A DNA stretch of 64,000 nucleotides, taken from assembly GCF_029227915.1 (NCBI RefSeq), contig NC_079885.1:5148001-5212000 (forward strand), in the 5' to 3' direction. Position numbers and translations under genes: made by a program. Origin of the DNA: Hydractinia symbiolongicarpus (Eukaryota > Cnidaria > Hydrozoa > Anthoathecata > Hydractiniidae). Shown piece by piece: positions 1 through 9,676 of the stretch (positions within the stretch are counted from its first letter, which is position 1; each line of letters opens with the position of its first letter). The notes under the pieces are model-generated. The model saw only the letters and a list, made by a program, of their open reading frames with translations, made no database searches and had not been told where the DNA came from.

Positions 1-374
1 CTGATACAGTTAGAAAGTCAATAAAATTTAGTTTTTAAAACTGTCTATATATCTTCAGCGCGCGCTAACGGTTAGGATTGGCCACACTGTAAAAAATGTC
101 TTATTTTTCTAAATTTATAAAAAAAGCGTTACCACAGCGCCCAGTGTAATTTCTGTGTTCCAGAAATCACGTCAAATTAAAAAGAATGTTATTTCTTTGA
201 GTCCAATTGTATCATTTATCACATTTTTAAGGTCAAAGTCCAAAAACCATTCCAATTAAGTCCCACAGTCAATCGTTTTACATTTAAAAGCGATATACCA
301 TAGTAATATCAGAAAAGCATCGCTAAATAGATGGTGGCACGAATATATGACGCAACCATTGTAACTCAAACGGG

Positions 375-1250
375 CTGATACAGTTAGAAAGTCAATAAAA
401 TGTAGTTTTTAAAACTTTCTCTATATATTCAGCGCGCACTAACATCTAGGATTGGTCCCACTGTAAAAAATGTCTTATTTTTCTAAATTTATAAATAAAG
501 CGCTACCACAGCGCCCAGTGTAACTTCTGAGTTCCAGCAATCACGTCAAATTAAAAAGAATATTACTTCTTGGAGTCCAATTGCATCATTTATCATATTT
601 ATATGGTCAAAGTCCAAAATAATTCCAATTAAGTCCCACAGTCAATCGTTTTACTGTTAAAAGCGATGCAACCTAGTAATATCAGAAAGCATCCCTAAAT
701 ACATGTTGGTACGATTATGTGACGCAACCGTTGTAACTCAAACGGATTGATACTGTTAGACAGTCAATATAATGTACTTTTTAAATCTGTTTCTATATTT
801 TCAGCGCGCTCTAACGGTTAGGATTGGTCCCACTGTAAAAAATGTCTTATTTTTCTAAATTTATAAATAAAGCGCTACCAGAGCGCCTAGTGTAATTTCT
901 GAGTTCCAGCAATTACTTTAAATTAAAAAGAATGTTATTTCTTGGAGTCCAATTGTATCATTTATCAAATTTATAAGGTCAAAGTCCAAAATCAGTCCAA
1001 TTTCGCCGCGCGGTCAATCGTTTCACTGTTAGAAGCAATGCAAACTAGTAATATCGGAAAAATATTGGTAAGTACATGTTGGTACCAATTGGTGACGCAA
1101 CTGTTGTTACTCAAATGCATTGATACCGTTGGAAAGTCACTGAAAAGTAGCTTTTGAAATCGTCTCTATTTCTTCAGTGCGCGCTAATGGCTAGGATTTG
1201 GCAAAAAGTGAAAGTGACTTATTTATCTAGAATTTTTAAATAACGCGCTA
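375..1250 (+). repeat. Block duplicated 4,103 bp downstream (11 monomers)
   Basis: The run from 375 to about 1,250 matches about 4,478-5,350. Both copies show the rare order: AGCGCGCACTAACATCTAGG monomer, then one ending in GTCAATATAATGTAC, then one with TTTCGCCGCGCGGTCAATCG, then CTTCAGTGCGCGC. The offset is 4,103 bp, about 11 monomers. This shows an older segmental duplication within zone 1. The copies have diverged by scattered substitutions, for example CACTGAAAAG versus CAATGAAAAG. Confidence 0.8.
404..416. repeat. Palindrome AGTTTTTAAAACT (representative)
   Basis: A 13-bp palindrome with a central T is found in zone 1 and part of zone 3. In other monomers it is AGTTTTTGAAACT, which keeps 5-bp arms. 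It may be a protein site or simply AT-rich symmetry. Confidence 0.5.
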
Positions 1251-1492
1251 CCACAGCGCCCAGTGTAATCGCTGAGTTCCAGCAATCATGTCAAAATAAA
1301 AAGAATGTTATTTCTCTGAGTCCAATTGTATCATTTATCACATTTATAAGGTCAAAGTCCAAAATCAGTCCAAATAAATCCCACAGTAAATCGTTTTACT
1401 TTTAAAAGCGATGTAATATAGTAATATCAGAAAAGCATCGCTAAATAGATGTTGGCACGAATAGGTGACGCAACCGTTGTAACTCAAACGGG

Positions 1493-2986
1493 CTGGTACA
1501 GTTAGAAAGTCAATAAAATTTAGTTTTTAAAACTGTCTCTATATCATCAGCGTGCGCTAACGGCTAGGATTGGCCACACTGTAAAAAATGTCTCATTTTT
1601 CTAAATTTATAAAAAAAGCGCTACCACAGCGCCCAGTGTAATTTCTGAGTTCCAGCAATCACGTCAAATAAAAAAGAATGTTATTTCCAGGAGTCCAATT
1701 GTATCATTTATCACATTTATAACGTCAAAGTCCAAAATCAGTCGAATTAAGTCCCACAGTCAATCGTTTTACTGTTAACAGCGCCACAACCAAGTAATAT
1801 CAGAAAAGTATCGCTAAATAGATGTGGGTACGAATATATGACGCGACCGTTGTAACTCAAACGGACTGATACAGTTAGAAAGTCAATAAAATTTAGTTTT
1901 TAAAACTGTCTATATATCTTCAGCGCGCGCTAACGGTTAGGATTGGCCACACTGTAAAAAATGACTCAATTTTTTTTAAATTTATAAAAAAAGCGCTACC
2001 ACAGCGCCCAGTGTAATTTCTGTGTTCCAGCAATCCCGTCAAATTAAAAAGAATGTTAATTCTTGGAGTCCAATTGTATCATTTATCACATTCATAAAGT
2101 CAAAGTCCAAAATCATTCCAATTAAGTCCCACAGTAAATCGTTTTACTTTTAAAAGCGATGTAATATAGTAATATCAGAAAAGCATCGCTAAATAGATGT
2201 TGGCACGAATATGTGACGCAACCGTTGTAACTCACACGGGCTGATACAGTTAGAAAGTCAATAAAATTTAGTTTTTAAAACTGTCTCTATATCATCAGCG
2301 CGCGCTAACGGCTAGCATTGGCCACACTGTAAAAAATGTCTCATTTTTCTAAATTTATAAAAAAAGCGCTACCACAGCACCCAGTGTAATTTCTGAGTTC
2401 CAGCAATCACGTCAAATTAAAAAGAATGTTATTTCCTGGAGTCCAATTGTATCATTTATCACATTTATAACGTCAAAGTCCAAAATCAGTCGAATTAAGT
2501 CCCACAGTCAATCGTTTTACTGTTAACAGCGACACAACCAAGTAATATCAGAAAAGTATCGCTAAATAGATGTGGGTACGAATATGTGACGCGACCGTTG
2601 TAACTCAAACGGACTGATACAGTTAGAAAGTCAATAAAATTTAGTTTTTAAAACTGTCTATATATCTTCAGCGCGCGCTAACGGTTAGGATTGGCCACAC
2701 TGTAAAAAATGTCTCATTTTTCTAAATTTATAAAAAAAGCGCTACCACAGCGCCCAGTGTAATTTCTGTGTTCCAGAAATCACGTCAAATTAAAAAGAAT
2801 GTTATTTCTTTGAGTCCAATTGTATCATTTATCACATTTTTATGGTCAAAGTCCAAAACCATTCCAATTAAGTCCCACAGTCAATCGTTTTACTTTTAAA
2901 AGCGATATACCATAGTAATATCAGAAAAGCATCGCTAAATAGATGTTGGCACGAATATGTGATGCAACCGTTGTAACTCAAACGGG
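1493..2986 (+). repeat. Tandem dimer pair (2 x ~747 bp)
   Basis: 1,493-2,240 and 2,241-2,986 are successive copies of a two-monomer unit. Both have a first monomer with CTATATCATCAGCG and an AGTCGAATTAAG segment followed by GTTAACAGCG, then a second monomer with CTGTCTATATATCTTC and TTCTGTGTTCCAG. The first monomer of the window (1-374) also matches the second-type monomer at 2,614, which is an offset of 2,613 bp (seven monomers). Confidence 0.8.
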
Positions 2987-4477
2987 CTGATACAATTAGA
3001 AAGTCAATAAAATGTAGTTTTTAAAACTGTCTCTATATCTTCAGCGCGCGCTAACGGCTAGGATTGGCCCCACTGTAAAAAGTCTCTTATTTCTCCACAT
3101 TTATAAAAAAAGCTTTACCACAGCGCCCAGTGTAACTTCTTAGTTCCAGCAATCACGTCAAATTAAAAAGCATGTTATTTCCTGGAGTCCAATTGCATCA
3201 TTTATCACATTTATAAGGTCAAAGTCTAAAATCAGTCCAATTAAGTCCCACAGTCAATCGTTTTAGTGTTAAAAGCTATGCAACCTAGTAATATCAGAAA
3301 GCATCGCTAAATACATGTTGGTAGGAATATGTGACGCAACCGTTGTAACTCAAACGGATTGATACTGTTAGACAGTCAATATAATGTACTTTTTAAATCT
3401 GTTTCTATATCTTCAGCGCGCGCTAACCGTTAGAATTGGTTCCACTGTAAAAAAATGTCTCATTTTTCTAAATTTATAAATAAAGCGCTACCACAGCGCC
3501 CAGTGTAACTTCTGAATTCCAGCAATCACGTCAAATTAAAAAGAATATTACTTCTTGGAGTCCAATTGCATCATTTATCATATTTTTAAGGTCAAAGTCC
3601 AAAATAATTCCAATTAAGTCCCACAGTCAATCGTTTTACTGTTAAAAGCGATGCAACCTAGTAATATCAGAAAGCATCCCTAAATACATGTTGGTACGAA
3701 TATGTGACGCGACCGTTGTAACTCAAACCGATTGATACTGTTAGACAGTCAATAAAATTTAGTTTTTAAAACTGTCTATATATCTTCAGCGCGCGGTAAC
3801 GGCTAGGATTGGCCCCACTGTAAAAAGTCTCTTATTTCTCCACATTTATAAAAAAAGCTTTACCACAGCGCCCAGTGTAATTTCTTAGTTCCAGCAATCA
3901 CGTCAAATTAAAAAGAATGTTATTTCCTGGAGTCCAATTGCATCATTTATCACATTTATAAGGTCAAAGTCTAAAATCAGTCCAATTAAGTCCCACAGTC
4001 AATCGTTTTAGTGTTAAAAGCGATGCAACCTAGTAATATCAGAAAGCATCGCTAAATACATGTTGGTAGGAATATGTGACGCAACCGTTGTAACTCAAAC
4101 GGATTGATACTGTTAGACAGTCAATATAATGTACTTTTTAAATCTGTTTCTATATCTTCAGCGCGCGCTAACGGTTAGAATTGGTTCCACTTTAAAAAAA
4201 TGTCTCATTTTTCTAAATTTATAAATAAAGTGCTACCACAGCGCCCAGTGTATTTTCTGAGTTCCAACAATCACGTCAAATTAAAAAGAAAGCTATTTAT
4301 TGGAGTCCAATTGTAACATTTATCACATTTATAAGGTCAAAGTCGAAAATTAGTCGAATTAAGTCCCACAGTCAATCGTTTTACTGTTAACAGCGACACA
4401 ACCAAGTAACATCAGAAAAGTATCGCTATATAGATGTTGGTACGAATATGTAACGCAACCGTTGTAACTCAAACGGA
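2987..4477 (+). repeat. Tandem dimer pair (2 x ~745 bp)
   Basis: 2,987-3,731 and 3,732-4,477 are related two-monomer units. Both contain the unusual AGTCTCTTATTTCTCCACAT stretch and AAAGCTTTACCACAGC in the first monomer, at about 3,080 and 3,825. The second monomers (3,359 and 4,104 starts) share GTCAATATAATGTAC and TTAGAATTGGTTCCACT, but the later part has switched to a different type. Confidence 0.75.
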
Positions 4478-7129
4478 CTGATACAGTTAGAAAGTCAATG
4501 AAATTTAGTTTTTAAAACTGTCTCTATATATTCAGCGCGCACTAACATCTAGGATTGGTCCCACTGTAAAAAATGTCTTATTTTTCTAAATTTATAAATA
4601 AAGCGCTACCACAGCGCCCAGTGTAACTTCTGAGTTCCAGCAATCACGTCAAATTAAAAAGAATATTACTTCTTGGAGTCCAATTGCATCATTTATCATA
4701 TTTATAAGGTCAAAGTCCAAAATAATTCCAATTAAGTCCCACAGTCAATCGTTTTACTGTTAAAAGCGATGCAACCTAGTAATATCAGAAGGCATCCCTA
4801 AATACATGTTGGTACGAATATGTGACGCAACCGTTGTAACTCAAACCAATTGATACTGTTAGACAGTCAATATAATGTACTTTTTAAATCTGTTTCTATA
4901 TTTTCAGCGCGCGCTAACGGTTAGGATTGGTCCCACTGTAAAAAATGTCTTATTTTTCTAAATTTATAAATAAAGCGCTACCACAGCGCCTAGTGTAATT
5001 TCTGAGTTCCAGCAATTACGTCAAATTAAAAAGAATGTTATTTCTTGGAGTCCAATTGTCTCTTTAACCACATTTAAAAGGTCAAAGTGCAAAATCAGTT
5101 CAATTTCGCCGCGCGGTCAATCGTTTCACTGTTTGAAGCAATGCAAACTAGTAATATCGGAAAAATATCGGTAAGTACATGTTGGTGCCAATTGGTGACG
5201 CAACTGTTGTAACTCAAATGCATTGATACCGTTGGAAAGTCAATGAAAAGTAGCTTTTGAAACCGCCTCTATTTCTTCAGTGCGCGCTAATGGCTAGGAT
5301 TTGGCAAAAAGTGAAAAGTGACTTCTTTATCTACATTCTTAAATAAAGCGCTACCACAGCGGCCAGTGTAAATTCTGAGTTCCAGCAATCACGTCAAATT
5401 AAAAAGGATGTTACTTCTTGGAGTCCAATTGTATCATTTATCACATTTATCAGGTCAAAGTCCAAAATCAGTCGAATTAAGTCCCACAGTCAATTGTTTT
5501 ATTCTTAACAGCGATACAACCAAGTAATATCAGAAAAGTATCGCTAAAGAGATGTTGGTACGAATATGTGACGCAATCGTTGTAACTCAAACGCATTGAT
5601 AGAGTTAGAAAGTCAATAAAACTTAGTTTTTGAAACTGTCTCTATATCTTTAGCGCGCGTAACGGCTAGGATTGGACCCACTGTAAACAATGTCTTATTT
5701 TTCCAAATTTATAAATAAAGCGCTACCACAGTGCCCTGTGTAGTTTCTGAGTTCCACCAATTACGTCAAATTAAAAAGAATGTTACTTCTTGGAGTCCAA
5801 TTGTATCATTTATCACATTTATAAGGTCAAAGTCCAAAATCAGACCAATTAAGTCCCACAGTCAATTGTTTTACTTTTTAAAGCAATACAACATAGTAAT
5901 ATCAGAAAAGTATCTCTAAATAGATGTTCCTACGAATATGTGACGCAACCGTTGTAACTCAAATGCATTGATACCGTTGGAAAGTCAATGAAATGTAACT
6001 TTTGAAACCTTCTCTATTTCTTCAGCGCGCGCTAATGGCTAGGATTTGGCAAAAAGTGAAAAGTGACTTCTTTATCTAGATTCTTAAATAAAGCGCTACC
6101 ACAGCGCCCAGTGTAATTTCTGAGTTATAGCAATCACGTCAAATTAAAAAGAATGATATTTCATGGAGTCCAATTGTCTCATTTATCACACTCATAAGGT
6201 CAAAGTCCAAAATCAGTCGAATTAAGTCCCACAGTCAATTGTTTTATTGTTAACAGCGATACAACCAAGTAATATCAGAAAAGTATCGCTAAAGAGATGT
6301 TGGTACGAATATGTGACGCAATCGTTGTAACTCAAACGCAATGATACAGTTAGAAAGTCAATAAAATTTAATTTATGAAACTGTCTCTATATCTTCAGCG
6401 CGCGTAACGGCTAGGATTGGTCCCACTGTAAAAAATGTCTTATTTTTCTAAATTCATAAATAAAGTGCTACCACAGCGCCCAGTGTAATTTCTGAGTTCC
6501 AGCAATCACGTCAAGTTAAAAAGAATGTTATTTCTTTGAGTTCAATTGTATCATTTATCACATTTATAAGGTCAAAGTCCAAAATCAGTCCAATTAAGTC
6601 CCACAGTCAATCGTTTTCTTTTAAAAGCGATATAACATTGTAATATCAGAAAAGCATCGCTAATAGATGTTGGCACGAATATGTGACGCAACCGTTGTAA
6701 CTCAAACGGGCTGATACAGTTAGTAAGTCAATAAAATGTAGATTTTAAAACTGTCTCAGCTTCTTCATCGCACGCTAATGGCTAGGATTTCTCCCGCAGT
6801 AAAAAATGACTCATTGATCTAATTTTGTAAATAAAGAGCTAACACAGCACGCAGTGTAACACTGCGTTCCGGCAATCATGCCAAATTAACAAAAATGTTA
6901 ATTCTTGCAGTTCAATTGTCTCATTTACCACATTTATAAGGTCAAACTCAATAATCAGTTTAATTAGCTCCCACGTCCAATCATTTCACTTTTAAAAGCA
7001 ATGCAACCTAGTAATATCGGAAAAATATCGCTAAATACATGTTGGTACCAATTGATGACGCAACCGTTGTAACTCAAACGCACTGTTACCGTCAGAAAGT
7101 CAATGAAATGTAGTTTTTGAAACTGTCTC

Positions 7130-8150
7130 CATTTCTTCAGCGCGCTCTAACGGCTAGGATTAGTCCCACAGTAAGAATGTCTTAATGATCTAAGTTTGTA
7201 AATAAAGAGGTCACGCAGCGTCCAGTGTATCCGCGGAGTTCCCGCATTCATGCCAAAGAAAGAAAGTATATCAATTCTTGCAGTCCAATTGTCTCTTTAA
7301 CCACATTTAAAAGGTCAAAGTGCAAAATCAGTTCAATTTCGCCGCACGGTCAATCTTTTCACTGTTAGAAGCAATGCAAACTAGTAATATCGGAAAAATA
7401 TCGGTAAGTACATGTTGGTACCAATTGGTGACGCAACTGTTGTAACTCAAACGCACTGATAAAGTTAGAAAGTCAATAAAATGTAGTTTTTGAAACCGTC
7501 TCTATTTCTCCAGCGCGCGGTAATGGCTAGGATGTGTCCAAAAGTGAAAGTGACTTATTTATCTACAATTTTTAAATAACGCGCTACCACAGCGCCCAGT
7601 ATAATCGCTGAGTTCCAGCAATCATGTCAAGTTAAAAAGAATGTTATTTGTTGGAGTCCATAGTGGAATTTATCACATTAATAAGGTAAATGTCCAAAAT
7701 CAGACCAATTAAGTCCCACAGTCAATCGTTTTACTTTTTAAAGCGATACAACATAGTAATATCAGAAAAGTATCGCTAAATAGATGTTCCTACGAATATG
7801 TGACGCAACCGTTGTAACTCAAATGCATTGATACCGTTAGAAAGTCAATAAAATGTAGTTTTTAAAACTCTCTCTATATTTTCAGCGCGCGCTAAAGGCT
7901 AGGAATGGCCCCACTGAAAAAACTGTCTTATTTTTCCAAATTTATAAACAAAAAAAACGCTACTACAGTGCCCAGTGTAGTTTCTGAGTTCCACCAATTA
8001 CGTCAAAATAAAAATAATGTTATTTCTTTGAGTACAATTGTATCATTTATCACATTTATAAGGTCAAAGTCCAAAATCAGACCAATTAAGTCCCACAGTC
8101 AATTGTTTTACTTTTTAAAGCGATACAACATAGTAATATCAGAAAAGTAT
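7130..8150 (+). repeat. Block repeated 2,613 bp downstream (7 monomers)
   Basis: The order beginning CGCGCTCTAACGGCTAGGAT at 7,141 recurs at 9,754. It is followed in both places by the TTTCGCCGCACGG monomer, the GGATGTGTCCAAAAGTGAAAG monomer with GTCCATAGTGGAATTTATC, and the GCTAAAGGCTAGGAATGGCC monomer. The offset is 2,613 bp. A third copy of the series starts near 14,969. Confidence 0.8.
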
Positions 8151-8160
8151 CTCTAAATAG

Positions 8161-8906
8161 ATGTTCCTACGAATATGTGACGCAACCGTTGTAACTCAAA
8201 TGCATTGATACCGTTGGAAAGTCAATGAAATGTATCTTTTGAAACCTTCTCTATTTCTTCAGCGCGCGCTAATGGCTAGGATTTGGAAAAAAGTGAAAAG
8301 TGACTTCTTTATCTAGATTCTTAAATGAAGCGCTACCACAGCGCCCAGTGTAATTTCTGAGTTATAGCAATCACGTCAAATTAAAAAGAATGATATTTCT
8401 TGGAGTCCAATTGTCTCATTTATCACACTTATAAGGTCAAAGTCCAAAATCAGTCGAATTAAGTCCCACAGTCAATTGTTTTATTGTTAACAGCGATACA
8501 ACCAAGTAATATCAGAAAAGTATCGCTAAATAGATGTTCCTACGAATATGTGACGCAACCGTTGTAACTCAAATGCATTGATACCGTTGGAAAGTCAATG
8601 AAATGTATCTTTTGAAACCTTCTCTATTTCTTCAGCGCGCGCTAATGGCTAGGATTTGGAAAAAAGTGAAAAGTGACTTCTTTATCTAGATTCTTAAATG
8701 AAGCGCTACCACAGCGCCCAGTGTAATTTCTGAGTTATAGCAATCACGTCAAATTAAAAAGAATGATATTTCTTGGAGTCCAATTGTCTCATTTATCACA
8801 CTTATAAGGTCAAAGTCCAAAATCAGTCGAATTAAGTCCCACAGTCAATTGTTTTATTGTTAACAGCGATACAACCAAGTAATATCAGAAAAGTATCGCT
8901 AAATAG
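8161..8906 (+). repeat. Near-identical adjacent monomers
   Basis: 8,161-8,533 and 8,534-8,906 are adjacent copies with a 373-bp offset and essentially no differences that I could find by reading. Both have TGTATCTTTTGAAACCTTCTC, GATTTGGAAAAAAGTG and TCTTAAATGAAGCG. This is a recent single-monomer duplication. Confidence 0.85.
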
Positions 8907-9399
8907 ATGTTCCTACGAATATGTGACGCAACCGTTGTAACTCAAATGCATTGATACCGTTGAAAAGTTAATGAAATGTAGCTTTTGAAACCGTCTCTAT
9001 TTCTTCAGCGCGCGCTAATGGCTAGGATTTGGCAAAAAGTAAAAAAGTGACTTCTTTATCTAGATTCTTAAATAAAGCGCTAACACAGCGCCCAGTGTAA
9101 TTTCTGAGTTATAGCAATTACGTCAAATTAAAAAGAATGTTATTTCTTGGAGTCCAATTGTATCATTTATCACATTTATAAGGTCAAAGTCCAAAATCAG
9201 TCGAATTAAGTCCCACAGTCAATTGTTTCATTGTTAACAGCGATACAACCAAGTAATATCAGAAAAGTATCCCTAAAGAGATGTTGGTACAAATATGTGA
9301 CGCAACCGTTGTAACTCAAACGCATTGATACAGTTAGAAAGTCAATAAACTTTTGTTTTTGAAACTGTCTCTATATCTTCAGCGCGCGTAACTGCTAGG

Positions 9400-9448
9400 A
9401 TTGGTCCCACTGTAAAAAATGTCTTACTTTTCTAAATTTATAAATAAA
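9400..9448 (+). promoter_or_regulatory. CCAAT/TATA-like pair and AATAAA hexamer (representative)
   Basis: An inverted CCAAT box (GGATTGGTCCC) lies about 35 bp before TATAAATA, which overlaps an AATAAA hexamer. A second AATAAA occurs near the monomer start (GTCAATAAAATG) in many copies. The pair resembles a cryptic Pol II promoter and polyadenylation signals. In AT-rich DNA the TATA and AATAAA parts can easily arise by chance. Confidence 0.3.
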
Positions 9449-9463
9449 GCGCTACCACAGCGC
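9449..9463. repeat. Hairpin GCGCT-ACCAC-AGCGC (representative)
   Basis: A perfect 5-bp inverted repeat with a 5-base loop occurs in most monomers. Loop variants (ACCGC in zone 4) keep the stem. Stem variants include one-sided changes (GTGCT/AGCGC, ACGCT/AGCGC) and one two-sided change, ACGCT/AGCGT, at 29,503-29,517, 30,622-30,636 and 35,888-35,902. Confidence 0.7.
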
Positions 9464-9552
9464 CCAGTGTAATTTCTGAGTTCCAGCAATCACGTCAAGT
9501 TAAAAAGAATGTTATTTCTTTGAGTCCAATTGTATCATTTATCATATTTATA

Positions 9553-9565
9553 AGGTCAAAGTCCA
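9553..9565 (+). promoter_or_regulatory. HNF4/RXR-type DR1 motif (representative of ~170)
   Basis: AGGTCAAAGTCCA is a direct repeat of two nuclear-receptor half-sites with a one-base spacer. The CAAAGTCCA part matches the published HNF4-preferred sequence. Exact copies also occur at 230-242, 976-988, 1349-1361 and 53,319-53,331, and in most other monomers. Common variants are CGTCAAAGTCCA, AGGTCAAAGTCTA, AGGTCAAAGTGCA and AGGTCACAGTCCA. The sequence match is seen; binding in this organism is inference. Confidence 0.55.
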
Positions 9566-9668
9566 AAATCAGTCCAATTAAGTCCCACAGTCATTCGTTC
9601 TACTGTTGAAAGCGATGCAACCTAGTAATATCAGAAAGCATCGCTAAATACATGTTGGTACAAATAGG

Positions 9669-9676
9669 TGACGCAA
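9669..9676 (+). promoter_or_regulatory. C/EBP-ATF composite-like site (representative)
   Basis: TGACGCAA joins an ATF/CRE half-site (TGACG) to a C/EBP half-site (GCAA), similar to the TGATGCAA core of amino-acid response elements. It lies in the well-conserved GTGACGCAACCGTTG segment of nearly every monomer. Function is unknown. Confidence 0.35.

Larger units (their letters stand above)
1..7129 (+). repeat. Satellite zone 1
   Basis: About 19 monomers of mixed types. Many have the AGTTTTTAAAACT form and a GGATTGGCCACACTG or GGATTGGTCCCACTG stretch. Others, from about 1,118 and again from 5,221, carry the TTTGGCAAAAAGTGAA form with GAAACCGTCTC. From about 6,740 to 7,130 the copies are the most divergent in the zone (for example AGGTCAAACTCAATAATC near 6,937). 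No gene is seen. The zone contains local duplications listed separately. Confidence 0.9.
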
